Source of the DNA: Thalassobaculaceae bacterium
GTDB taxonomy: Bacteria > Pseudomonadota > Alphaproteobacteria > Thalassobaculales > Thalassobaculaceae
Length of the DNA: 49,833 nt
Assembly (NCBI GenBank): GCA_029212785.1
Contig: JARGOG010000016.1
Location: 26,659-76,491 of the forward strand
Reading direction: 5' to 3'
In this document: in pieces, positions 27,548 to 35,648 of the stretch
Layout of the letters: each line of letters starts with the position of its first letter
Numbering within the stretch: the stretch's first letter is position 1
The notes under the pieces: model-generated
What the model saw: the letters and a program-made list of their open reading frames with translations, nothing else
The model's database searches: none
Told to the model about the DNA's origin: nothing
Translations under genes and position numbers: made by a program

Positions 27548-28628
27548 GGAACTGCTCGAAGCGCTGGATGTCGGCGCCCAGGTCATCCGCGAGGGTTTCT
27601 CGGGCATATCGCTCGCCGGGCAACGTATGCCGGGCGGCATGTTGATCGAATGCGACCTGACCGGCGCCGATATGGCCGGTGCGGAGCTGTCCGGGGTGCA
27701 GTTCATCCGCTGCAAGCTGGCCGGTGCCAGTTTCGCCGGGGCATCGTTGACCAAGGTATCGCTGATCGAGTGCGACGCGCCGGGGCTCAATCTGGCCGGA
27801 GCGACGCTGGACACCACGACGGCGGTGAAGACGCCGTTGACCCTGTCGGACTGGTCCGACACGGCGTTCAGCCAGGTAACCCTGATCCAGAGCGACCTGA
27901 CCCAGACGCGCTTCGCCGGCGCGCGGCTCTATAAGGCGGCGGTGGTCGAATGCCCGCTCGATGGGGCCGATTTCACCGGTGCCGAGTTGAACACCATGGC
28001 CGTGGCCGATGCCGATCTGCGTGGTTGCATCTTCGCGCAGACGCGGTTCGACCGGGTCCTGTTCGTCAATGCCGTCCTGGCCGGGATGACCTTCGCCGGG
28101 CGCAGCCTGACCAACTGCAACTTCCAGGGCGCGGACCTGACCAGGATCGATTTCACCGGCGCCGATCTCTCCTTCGCGTCCTTTCTGCAAGCGAAGATGG
28201 AAGGCGCGACACTGGCCGGGGCCAAGGCGACGAATACCGTCTTCGTCGACACCACGGCCAAGGGCGTCGATTTCACCGGCGCGGATCTGCGCTACGCGAT
28301 CATGCAGGGCAGCGACATCGCCGGCGCGACATTCGACCGGTGCCTCATGGAACAGGCCTTCCTGAAGGGCGCGCAGGCGCAGGGCGCGACCTTCCGTCGG
28401 GCCGATCTGACGACCGCGGTGGCCGCCCATGCCGATCTGACCGGTGCGGATTTCCGCGGCGCCGGCGTGTATCGCCTCGACCTGCATTCGGCAACCGAGG
28501 ATGGCGTGCTCTGGGATGCGCTCGCCGCCCAGCGCTATGGTACGAATTATCCGCTGGCGATGGCCGAGAACTACGACGCCGTCGCGATCGAGCGGCAACT
28601 CCGGGCCCGTCGCGACCGGCCGGCGTGA
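27537..28628 (+). CDS. Pentapeptide repeat protein of the DUF2169 operon
   Basis: A 363-residue protein made almost entirely of pentapeptide repeats (A(D/N/S)(L/F)xG pattern) after a short leader, MSPEELLEALDVG, ending in a helical tail. It should form a long quadrilateral beta-helix. The GTG start lies inside the last codons of the preceding gene (11-base overlap), so translation is coupled and the two products probably act together. It resembles the C-terminal third of its neighbour and may have arisen by duplication. Pentapeptide proteins are frequent partners in DUF2169/DUF4150 clusters, but their biochemical role there is not established. An internal segment near 95-115 breaks the repeat. 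Confidence 0.85.
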   Translation: MSPEELLEALDVGAQVIREGFSGISLAGQRMPGGMLIECDLTGADMAGAELSGVQFIRCKLAGASFAGASLTKVSLIECDAPGLNLAGATLDTTTAVKTPLTLSDWSDTAFSQVTLIQSDLTQTRFAGARLYKAAVVECPLDGADFTGAELNTMAVADADLRGCIFAQTRFDRVLFVNAVLAGMTFAGRSLTNCNFQGADLTRIDFTGADLSFASFLQAKMEGATLAGAKATNTVFVDTTAKGVDFTGADLRYAIMQGSDIAGATFDRCLMEQAFLKGAQAQGATFRRADLTTAVAAHADLTGADFRGAGVYRLDLHSATEDGVLWDALAAQRYGTNYPLAMAENYDAVAIERQLRARRDRPA

Positions 28629-28641
28629 AGGAGGAAGACGC

Positions 28642-29040
28642 ATGTTCGCCACCACCCAGAGCCCGGCGATGAACTTCGCCTTTCCCGACGTCTGCAACAC
28701 CATGGTCGGACCGGCGGTCGTACCAATCCCCTATCCGAATTTCGCGTTCTCGGCGGTGGCCGTGCCGACCGTGTTCAACCAGTTCATCAGCGTCATGAAC
28801 GCCCATAACCAGTTGACCTACGGAACGATCTCGCTCGGCGACAACACCGGCCTGCTGCTCGGGGTCGCGTCGGGTATGGATATGGGCCCGCACTCGACTC
28901 TGCTCGGATCGGTGAAGGTGTTCACCAGCGTGGCGCCGGCGACCAAGATGCTGGCGCTGACCGGCGCGAACGGTATCGCCCCGAATATGGTCGGGGCGAC
29001 CCTGACACCCAGTCAGGTGACGGTGCTGTATCTCAGCTGA
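28642..29040 (+). CDS. PAAR-like DUF4150 spike-tip protein
   Basis: A 132-residue DUF4150 protein. The N-terminal NFAFPDVCNTMVGPAVVPIP and the following YPNFAF match the conserved opening of the family (AFPDVC...PVPIPYPN). DUF4150 proteins are PAAR-like and expected to cap the VgrG spike. It has no C-terminal toxin extension, so cargo would be attached indirectly. The ATG at 28642 has a very good AAGGAGG site. It is third in the DUF2169 operon, 13 bases after the pentapeptide gene. The C-terminal half (SMDMGPHSTLLGS-like) is Gly/Thr-rich, as in other members. It ends nine bases before the converging gene. Confidence 0.85.
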   Translation: MFATTQSPAMNFAFPDVCNTMVGPAVVPIPYPNFAFSAVAVPTVFNQFISVMNAHNQLTYGTISLGDNTGLLLGVASGMDMGPHSTLLGSVKVFTSVAPATKMLALTGANGIAPNMVGATLTPSQVTVLYLS

Positions 29041-29049
29041 TCGCCGGGG

Positions 29050-29418
29050 TCAGACCTCGATCGGGGTCGACAGGCGCAGCGCGAGAATGGCCGAGGTCGA
29101 GACATCGACCGAGCAGGTGCCGCTGAATGCCTGGGATGTGCCGCGGATCGTCGCGCGGCCCTTGTAGCTGAAGCTCAGCGCCTCCCGTGGACCGATGAGC
29201 ACCGAGCGGGCGCTGTTGCCGCGCAGGGCGAAACGGGTCCGCCCGAGCGTGCCGCCGAGATCGACATCGCCGGCGACTTCCGGCGTCTGGTCGATCCGCC
29301 CGTCGCGGATATGGGCGACCACGCCGGGTATCAGGGCGCGGATCCCTTTGATCAGCAGGACGCCGGCTTCGGGCAGGTCGTCGAGCGGCGGGTACCAGTC
29401 GTACTCCGTCAGCATCAT
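29050..29418 (-). CDS. Unrecognised 122-residue protein, last gene of the vgrG operon
   Basis: I do not recognise this family. The protein begins MMLTEYDWYPPLDDLPEAG and looks beta-rich: short strands rich in Val, Ile, Thr and Gly, ending in ALRLSTPIEV. There is no signal peptide, membrane helix or obvious catalytic motif. Its ATG overlaps the stop of the TPR gene (ATGA), so it is translated together with the TPR/glycosyltransferase-like protein. Position at the end of a vgrG operon is where immunity proteins, chaperones or small cargo are often found. Any of these would be inference. It converges with the DUF4150 gene. Confidence 0.75.
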   Translation of the reverse strand: MMLTEYDWYPPLDDLPEAGVLLIKGIRALIPGVVAHIRDGRIDQTPEVAGDVDLGGTLGRTRFALRGNSARSVLIGPREALSFSYKGRATIRGTSQAFSGTCSVDVSTSAILALRLSTPIEV

Positions 29419-31247
29419 CGCGCGGCCTCCACCAGCCCCTGGGCCAGGGACGCGAGCGCCGCCGACCACGGGCCGTCCGGCTGCTGATACAGCGCGCGTG
29501 CGGACGGATACCACCGCGGGTGGCCGTCGCCGCCGCTCCAGAACCAGGGACGGTCGACCCCGACCAGAACGAAGGTCCGCACACCGAGCGTCGCCGCCAG
29601 ATGCGCCACCGGTCCGTCGGCGGTAACCACCGCGTCGAGCGTCGACAGGGCGGCTGCCAGATCGCGGAAGTCGCCGATCTCTGCCGTCAGGTCGACTACG
29701 CCCCGGTCGCGCGCCCGCAGCGCCGCGCGGGGGGCACCGGTCTGCAGGATCACCGGCGTGCCGGTCACGGCGTCGAGCAGCGGGTTCGGGTCATGGACCA
29801 CGCCGCCGCCTTCCCACCAGAGGCCGATCTTCGGCCCGCCCACTTCCGATATCCGCCGGGCGAAGCGCTCAGTCGCCTCGGCGGGGAGCTCGATGAGGGA
29901 GGAATCCGGCCCGGTCTCCGGTGTGACCCGCATCAGCCGCGGCAGATCGGCGGCGGTGCAGATTGCGCCGCCTTCGCCGGCCAGGGCGTGTAGGTCGATC
30001 GTCTGCCGGGCCGATACCACCGCCACACCAGCCATACAGGCGGCGAGGCTTTCCAGCAGCGGCGGGCAGATCAGCTCGACCCGGATGCCGGCATTGGCGA
30101 GCGCGGGCATCAGTCGGGCGGCGAAGAACAGCGATGAGGGCTCCAACGCCAGCACGCGCAGGACCCCATCGGCCAGGGTGTCGGGGTCCAGCGGCGCCGG
30201 GAGCCCGCCGAGCGGGCCCACAGTGCTCTCGGCCACGGAGTCGAACGCCGCCCAGGCGTCGTCGGTCCGACCCAGGGTGAGCAGCAGTTCGCCCCGAAGC
30301 AGATCCGCCGTCCCCGGCGCCGTCATCAGGGCCGCGGCGCGGTCGGCGGCGGTGAGGGCGGCGGCGGTGCGGTCCTGGCGGCGCAGCAACGTCGCCATAT
30401 GCAGCGGCGCCGTCGGGTCCTTGGGGTCGGCCTTCACGGCGGCGGCGAATTCAGTCATCGCCTCGGCCAGCTTGCCACCGTTCATCAGCACGCAACCGTA
30501 GCCCGAACGGATCAGGGCGCTGGCGGGCGACAGCGTCGCCGCGTTGCGGGCAAGAGCCTGAGCCTCGTCGTGGCGGCCGAGCTGGCCGAGCACATCGGCG
30601 AGGTTGATCTGGATTTCCGGATTGCCCGGCTCGCGCATGCGGGCTTCGGTGAGCTGGTGGGCGGCCTCGTCCAGCCGGCCGGACTGTTTGAGCACCAGAG
30701 CTAGGTTGTTGCGCGCCGCGACATGGTCCGGGTCCAGAGCGATGGACGCCTCGTAGCCGGCGACGGCGGCCGCATGCATCTGGCGGGCGAGCATCAGGTT
30801 GGCGTGGTTGTAGCGAAACTCCGGCGAGCGGGGGGCGAGCTTGATCGCCGTCTCCAGGCTGGCGCTCGCCGCTTCCCTGTCGCCTTTGGCGGCCAGGAGC
30901 GAGGCGAGATTGCCATGGGCCGAGGCGAGCGAGCTGTCGAGCTCGATGGCCCGACGAAAACAGGCCTCGGCCTCTTCCGCCTTGCCGCCCGCCTGATAGC
31001 CGACGCCGAGGTTCAGCATCGCCTGGGCGTCGCGGGGGGCGAGCCGGCTGGCGCGGGTGAACAGGTCCATGGCGCGCGCGACATCGCCACTGCGCAGCGC
31101 GATCGCGCCCAGCCCGCCGATTGCCTTCGGGTCGTTGGGATTGCGGGCCGCCATGTCGGAATAGACCGATTGGGCCGCGCTGATCCGGCCCTGGCTGAGA
31201 TGACGGGCGGCGATATCGGCCGGGTCGGTGGTGGTCGCAGTGGGCAT
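29415..31247 (-). CDS. TPR protein with glycosyltransferase-9-like C-terminal region
   Basis: A 610-residue protein. Residues about 5-340 are tandem tetratricopeptide repeats (for example AHGNLASLLAAKGDREAA, ARNNLALVLKQSGRLDEA). The remaining 260 residues resemble the heptosyltransferase/GT9-like region found after TPRs in many proteobacterial proteins. The telltale features are DGPVAHLAATLGVRTFVLVG near 538-557 and HPRWYPSARALYQQ near 576-589. It may glycosylate something or only keep the fold for binding. Catalytic competence cannot be judged by eye. It lies between DUF3540 (one base) and the 122-residue gene (ATGA overlap) in the vgrG operon, which implies a T6SS-linked role such as cargo modification, chaperoning or being cargo. 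No signal peptide is seen. Confidence 0.8.
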   Translation of the reverse strand: MPTATTTDPADIAARHLSQGRISAAQSVYSDMAARNPNDPKAIGGLGAIALRSGDVARAMDLFTRASRLAPRDAQAMLNLGVGYQAGGKAEEAEACFRRAIELDSSLASAHGNLASLLAAKGDREAASASLETAIKLAPRSPEFRYNHANLMLARQMHAAAVAGYEASIALDPDHVAARNNLALVLKQSGRLDEAAHQLTEARMREPGNPEIQINLADVLGQLGRHDEAQALARNAATLSPASALIRSGYGCVLMNGGKLAEAMTEFAAAVKADPKDPTAPLHMATLLRRQDRTAAALTAADRAAALMTAPGTADLLRGELLLTLGRTDDAWAAFDSVAESTVGPLGGLPAPLDPDTLADGVLRVLALEPSSLFFAARLMPALANAGIRVELICPPLLESLAACMAGVAVVSARQTIDLHALAGEGGAICTAADLPRLMRVTPETGPDSSLIELPAEATERFARRISEVGGPKIGLWWEGGGVVHDPNPLLDAVTGTPVILQTGAPRAALRARDRGVVDLTAEIGDFRDLAAALSTLDAVVTADGPVAHLAATLGVRTFVLVGVDRPWFWSGGDGHPRWYPSARALYQQPDGPWSAALASLAQGLVEAAR

Positions 31248-31248
31248 G

Positions 31249-31896
31249 TCAGCCGAGACTGATCCGCTCGCCGTTCACCCGGACGTCGCCGCTGGCGTCG
31301 ATCACCGTGACGTGGGAGCGCAGCGTCATGGTCTGATCGGCCTCGTGGGTCAGGTGTCTGGCTTTGAGCGTTTCGGTATTGTGGACGATGCGCACGCTGT
31401 CGCCGGCGGAGCTGATCTCCTGATCGGCGACGCGGCGGAGCTGCTTGACCACGGTCTCCAGACTGTCGGCGATGGCGGTTACCGCTTTGCCGATCAGCCG
31501 CGAGGAGGCCGAGCGCACGGTGACCGTCTCGCTGTCTATCGTGACCTCGCCGGCGCGAATCGCCAGCGTGTTCTGGGCCAGGGCAAGGACCTCCGCACCG
31601 GGGACCGATACTGTTGCCTCGCCCGATGCCGTTCGGGTGAGGATGTTGAGCACGGCGATCCCGTCCCCGACCGGAGCGCACAGCACGACATCACCCTCGA
31701 CCGGCTCCAACAGGCAGCCGGCCGCCCGCCAAGCCGGCTCCGACCGGTCGTCGGCCAGACGCAGAAACAGCGATTCCTCCGTCACCGCCGTGACCGTCGC
31801 CGTGATCAGGCCGATGCTGCCATCGCCGACCGGTCGGCTCTGCCGGGTCTCGGCGGCCGCCAATCGGAGAGTGCGCTTGGGCGCGGGTCGGGTCAT
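31249..31896 (-). CDS. DUF3540 protein, VgrG-associated
   Basis: A 215-residue DUF3540 protein. The N-terminal half includes LITATVTAVTEESLFLRLAD and EPVEGDVVLCAPVGDG, resembling a VgrG-like OB-fold region. The C-terminal half has alternating short strands (NTLAIRAGEVTIDSETVTVR and later DQTMTLRSHVTVIDASGDVR) that look like a beta-helix or spike stem. DUF3540 genes are common beside vgrG and DUF2169, but their role is not established. The start ATG at 31896 is 84 bases after vgrG, and the stop is one base before the TPR gene. It could extend or adapt the spike. The family call is based on context and the N-terminal pattern. Confidence 0.75.
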   Translation of the reverse strand: MTRPAPKRTLRLAAAETRQSRPVGDGSIGLITATVTAVTEESLFLRLADDRSEPAWRAAGCLLEPVEGDVVLCAPVGDGIAVLNILTRTASGEATVSVPGAEVLALAQNTLAIRAGEVTIDSETVTVRSASSRLIGKAVTAIADSLETVVKQLRRVADQEISSAGDSVRIVHNTETLKARHLTHEADQTMTLRSHVTVIDASGDVRVNGERISLG

Positions 31897-31980
31897 GGGC
31901 GGTCCTGCATCCTTGAGGCCCTTATGCGAGTGGATTTTGCGTCGGGGTCTGTGGCCTTGTCCACCACGGTGGTCTCGGCG

Positions 31981-34557
31981 TCAGACCGTGGCCTTGATGC
32001 CGGGCACCTCGACGGAGACGCCCTGCGTCTTGGCTTCCACGCCGGGGGCCTTGGCGGTCACCGAGGACGTCGAGGCTTCGACCGATTTCGCCGATGCCTC
32101 CACCGTCGTCGCTTCCGCCTCAACCTCCGTGGCGGTGGCACCGAGGACGGTGTATTCCGCCGCGTAGGAGAGCTTCACGCCGACCTTGCCGCCATCATTG
32201 ACCAGCAGGTTGATGGAGCCTTCGTAGGTGATCCGCATCGCCACGCTGATGTCGATGATCATGGCGAGCGCCAGGTCGATCGTCATGCCGACCGCCACGC
32301 CGATCGCCAGCGACAGGGTGAATTCCTCCGAAGATCCCAAGGTCACGCTGAGCTGATTGCCCATATATACTTCCTGGGAGTTACCGGTGGTGACGTCCCA
32401 GGAGGATCCACCGGTGGTGCTGCTGTTGTCGCCCAGGATCGTCTGGATGATGCTGCCGGTGATGGTCTGGTTCAGGTCGCCGCCGACGCTCTCGTTCATG
32501 TGGCTGTCGGTGGTGATCGAGAACTCGCCATCGCCGACGGCCGAGCCCGGCGCCGTGGTGACCTCCGGCGAGGTGGCGGATACCGTGATCCCGAACGCCT
32601 GAGCCGCCACGCCCATGCTTGTCTCGGAGACGTGGTTCATGGTGTTGGCGGCCGTCCGCAGATCGGTGTTCACGCGGGTATAGGCCGAGCCTTTGATCAG
32701 CGAGTTCCAGTCGTTCGGCGTATGCAGGAGGAAGCCGGCCGCCACGTTGGTGAAGTCGGCCGTGTAGTCGTCCTCGCCGCTGTCCCGCGCCGCGCCGAAG
32801 CGGAGGTAGTTGTCGTCGGTGTAGTCGGTGTCGGAACTACCGGTGACATTCATGAACAGGCGGGTATCGTCCGAGGTGCCACCGGACTCATGGGCGCGCG
32901 GCGCCTCCAGACCCTCGCCACCATCCTCCGGCATGAGGCCTTCTAAGATCGCCGGGCCTTCCAGGATCGCCGGGCCTTCCAGGATCGTCTGGGGCGCCAG
33001 GGTGCCGCCCGATCCACTGCCGCTGCCGCTTCCCCCGGCGCCCGAGCTGGAACCGTCATCCATCTGCAGGACGATGCCCGACGTGGTCTGGATCCGGTTC
33101 GAGGTCTGCTCGCTCTGGGTGATGACGCTGCGGTTGCGGGCATTCGGGACCGCGCCGACGATGATCGGTCGGTTCGGGTCGCCGTTCACACAGGAGAGGA
33201 CCACCTCCGTGTTCTTCAGCAATGGCAGATGCATGCCGGAATTGGCACCGCCATAGGGTTCGGCCTTGCGCACGAACAGGGACGCCTTGCCATCGGCCTC
33301 ATCGCGCAGATCGAAGCTCTGGCGGATCTTGTAGCGTCCCTGGGAATCGATCTCGGCGCGGTCGCCGCTGCCTTCCGCGTCTACGGTCGCGTTCGCCAGA
33401 CCGGCCATGACCGGCTTCGGCGTGCGTCGACGGGGGCGGTACTCGATCGCGTTGGGGATGCATTCGAAGCTGTTGGAATAGCTGGTCTCGCGCGGGCCGC
33501 CATCGATGTCCGCGAGGCCCTCCACCGGCAGGGTGGCGGTATGCGTGATCTTGGTGATCACGTAACGGGTGTTGAAATCGTTACGGAAATGGTCGCTGAG
33601 CGTGAACAGGTCGCCGGCGGACAGGGTGATGCAGTCGCTTTTGCCGTGGAACACCACGCCCTGTGCCTTGATCTCCTCGGCCCTGATCCGGGCGAGCTGG
33701 GCGCCTTCCTCGGGGGTGCGGAAGTGGTCGCCATACTCGACGACCACGCCGTGGCCGTTGGGGTCGACCGGCGCTTCCGACGTCAGCGAAATGTGGGGCA
33801 GACGGTAGTTGTAGTCCCGCAGCACGACCTTGGCCGGCAGCGGCTTGGCGATCCGGGTGAAATCGCGGACCACCGACTCACCGAATTCCACGAGGCCTCC
33901 GGTGCGCCGGTACGGCAGGCTCGCCTGTCCTTCATGCGGGGTGAACGCGACGCGGCTGTCGCCGAACACCACTTTGTCCTTGCCGGACGAGTGATCGAAA
34001 AAGAAGAAGATCCCCTGGCTTTCAGCCAGTCGGCAGATGAAGTTCAGGTCGCTCTCTTCATATTGGACGATGTAGTCGCGCAGCGGATAGGTGCGGCTGA
34101 GCCGGACCTCGTAGTCATTGGCCGTGAGCCGCCCGGCGACCGCCGTTCCCGGCCCCTTGAGTCCTTCCGCCGTCAGCTCGCTGCGGATCACGTCGACGAC
34201 GGAGACGTCGCTGGTCGTACCGTGGATCTGATTCTGACGGCACATGCTGAGGCGCTGCATGCGCGGCATCAGAATCGCCTTGTAGACGAACTGGCCGCGC
34301 TCGGTGGCGATGCCCTGCTGGAAGGCGGTGATCAGGCCATAGATCTTGCTCGACTGGTCCTGACGCCCCATCTCCAGCGTCGCACTGCGTCCGAAGATCA
34401 GGGTTTCGTCCAGGTTCGGGTCGTCGGAGACCACGTCGATCTCGAACCGGAAGAGCTGGGATACTTCATCAACCCCGGAGACCCGGAACGGCCGGAACGT
34501 ATCGTCGGCCATACCGTCGACCGTCAGCGCCAGAGTCTCGATCAGTTCGTTCGCCAT
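31981..34557 (-). CDS. vgrG: T6SS spike protein VgrG (TssI) with long C-terminal extension
   Basis: An 858-residue VgrG. The gp27-like base covers about 1-370 (FRPFRVSGVDEVSQLFRFEI; ESDLNFICRLAESQGIFFFF). The gp5-like OB domain is near 395-470, including GDPNRPIIVGAVPNARN. Then come a Gly/Ser-rich linker (about 505-522), a tandem ILEGPA repeat, and some 300 more residues. The last part (about 700-858) has beta-helix-like strands and ends with repeated VEA-type motifs and GVSVEVPGIKATV. No lysozyme, protease or other enzyme domain is recognisable in the extension, so it is probably a lengthened spike or cargo platform. It heads the leftward cargo operon. The ATG at 34557 has GGAG upstream. Confidence 0.95.
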   Translation of the reverse strand: MANELIETLALTVDGMADDTFRPFRVSGVDEVSQLFRFEIDVVSDDPNLDETLIFGRSATLEMGRQDQSSKIYGLITAFQQGIATERGQFVYKAILMPRMQRLSMCRQNQIHGTTSDVSVVDVIRSELTAEGLKGPGTAVAGRLTANDYEVRLSRTYPLRDYIVQYEESDLNFICRLAESQGIFFFFDHSSGKDKVVFGDSRVAFTPHEGQASLPYRRTGGLVEFGESVVRDFTRIAKPLPAKVVLRDYNYRLPHISLTSEAPVDPNGHGVVVEYGDHFRTPEEGAQLARIRAEEIKAQGVVFHGKSDCITLSAGDLFTLSDHFRNDFNTRYVITKITHTATLPVEGLADIDGGPRETSYSNSFECIPNAIEYRPRRRTPKPVMAGLANATVDAEGSGDRAEIDSQGRYKIRQSFDLRDEADGKASLFVRKAEPYGGANSGMHLPLLKNTEVVLSCVNGDPNRPIIVGAVPNARNRSVITQSEQTSNRIQTTSGIVLQMDDGSSSGAGGSGSGSGSGGTLAPQTILEGPAILEGPAILEGLMPEDGGEGLEAPRAHESGGTSDDTRLFMNVTGSSDTDYTDDNYLRFGAARDSGEDDYTADFTNVAAGFLLHTPNDWNSLIKGSAYTRVNTDLRTAANTMNHVSETSMGVAAQAFGITVSATSPEVTTAPGSAVGDGEFSITTDSHMNESVGGDLNQTITGSIIQTILGDNSSTTGGSSWDVTTGNSQEVYMGNQLSVTLGSSEEFTLSLAIGVAVGMTIDLALAMIIDISVAMRITYEGSINLLVNDGGKVGVKLSYAAEYTVLGATATEVEAEATTVEASAKSVEASTSSVTAKAPGVEAKTQGVSVEVPGIKATV
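32947..32982. repeat. Tandem 18-bp repeat inside vgrG
   Basis: Two perfect copies of GATCGCCGGGCCTTCCAG stand head to tail, with degenerate partial copies on both sides (gatcgtctgg follows). On the coding strand they add the in-frame six-residue unit ILEGPA, giving two and a half units in VgrG just after the Gly/Ser linker. A multiple of three keeps the frame, so copy number could vary without breaking the gene. Confidence 0.85.
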
Positions 34558-34632
34558 ACGCCTGCTCCAGGTCGTGGAACTCCACGTCCCCGTTCTCTAC
34601 CCATGACAGTGTCGCCGCTATTCGCGCCGACG

Positions 34633-35442
34633 TCACGCATTGACGATCGAGACGTCCACCGAGACCTGCTGGCCAGCGCTCTGCCCGTCGGCGAACCGGC
34701 CGCTGACCGGCAGGGTGTCATCGCGATCGTATCCCCGCACAAGGGTGACGTGACGTTCCGGTACAGTCAAACCCGTGGTCGGGTCCAGATCGATCCAGCC
34801 GGTATCCGCGAACCAGGCCGAAATCCAGGCATGGGCATGGCGTCCGAAACTGGAGTCCCGCCCCTGTGTCGGCAGCAGGTATCCGACCACGTGACGCACC
34901 GGTACGCCGCGCGCCCGCAGACACGCGGTTGCCAGCCTCGCGTAGTCCTCGCACACGCCCCGGCAGCCGGTGAAAAAGTCGAACAGGGTCGTGTTCCGGG
35001 TCGTCGCCGCGCGGTCGAACACGAAGTCGCGATGCATGCGCTGGGCAAAGCGCCGAACGGCGTCGGCGCCGGGGTTCGGCCCGGGCAGGGATTGGTCGGC
35101 CCAGGCGGCGATCAGCGGATGCCACGCGTCGGGCTCGGCTGCCGGATCCGGTGCGGACGGCGCAGCAAGCGCCCCGCCAACGCCCGCCGCATCGTGGACC
35201 AAGGTCGTCTGGCCGGTGACTTTCAGGCGCTCGATTGGTGCGCGGAACCGGTATCGCCGGGCCCCGGATTCGCCAATCACCTCGTGGGTCTCCGCCTGTG
35301 GCGTGACCATGACATCGGTGTGCAGCGGTCGTTGCGTGGCAAGCCCCGGCGGGTGGAGCCGCGTTGTCAGGTCGAGCCCGGCGACCGGGCGGTCGAAGGC
35401 ATAGGTGGTGACGTGGGAGATGTGGAAGATCTGCTCCGTCAT
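34633..35442 (-). CDS. Transglutaminase-like cysteine protease family protein
   Basis: A 269-residue protein of the bacterial transglutaminase-like family with its N-terminal beta domain (MTEQIFHISHVTTYAFDRPV). The catalytic triad is visible: Cys164 in GCRGVCEDYARLA, His204 in RHAHAWISAW and Asp220 in WIDLDPTTG. Such proteins usually cleave or transfer at amide bonds, and many are cytoplasmic with unknown substrates. The ATG at 35442 puts the start at the usual family beginning. Upstream in-frame codons look non-coding. It is codirectional with vgrG, 75 bases upstream of it, so the two may be co-transcribed. It is divergent from cioA. A T6SS connection is possible but unproven, since the family is also common elsewhere. 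Confidence 0.85.
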   Translation of the reverse strand: MTEQIFHISHVTTYAFDRPVAGLDLTTRLHPPGLATQRPLHTDVMVTPQAETHEVIGESGARRYRFRAPIERLKVTGQTTLVHDAAGVGGALAAPSAPDPAAEPDAWHPLIAAWADQSLPGPNPGADAVRRFAQRMHRDFVFDRAATTRNTTLFDFFTGCRGVCEDYARLATACLRARGVPVRHVVGYLLPTQGRDSSFGRHAHAWISAWFADTGWIDLDPTTGLTVPERHVTLVRGYDRDDTLPVSGRFADGQSAGQQVSVDVSIVNA

Positions 35443-35602
35443 GGGATGTGTTCCGGGGCTCCTTGCCGGCCAGGGTCTGATTTCCCGCTCGCGCCATGAT
35501 ATGCTGTCAGAGGTGGCCCGGCGGTCAATCGCCGCATGTACGGGGCCGACAATCGGCACTAGATCCCTGGCTCAGCGAGGGGAGACTTTCCCGGACCGTC
35601 GA

Positions 35603-35630
35603 CCCGGCGACATCCGCCCCGGCGACATCC
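35603..35630. repeat. Direct repeat in the cioA leader
   Basis: The 13-mer CCCGGCGACATCC occurs twice with a 15-base period (35603-35615 and 35618-35630), ending 18 bases before the cioA ATG and next to its GAGGAG ribosome site. Function is unknown. It might be a regulator half-site pair or a chance duplication. Confidence 0.5.
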
Positions 35631-35648
35631 ATCGAGGAGCGCGGATAC

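Noticed and set aside
28642-29040. Canonical PAAR protein
   Set aside because: The sequence lacks PAAR repeats and instead has the AFPDVC...PIPYPN opening of DUF4150, so it is called PAAR-like.
31981-34557. VgrG as an evolved VgrG with a toxin domain
   Set aside because: The C-terminal extension shows only linker, short repeats and beta-helix-like strands; no enzymatic motif could be seen.
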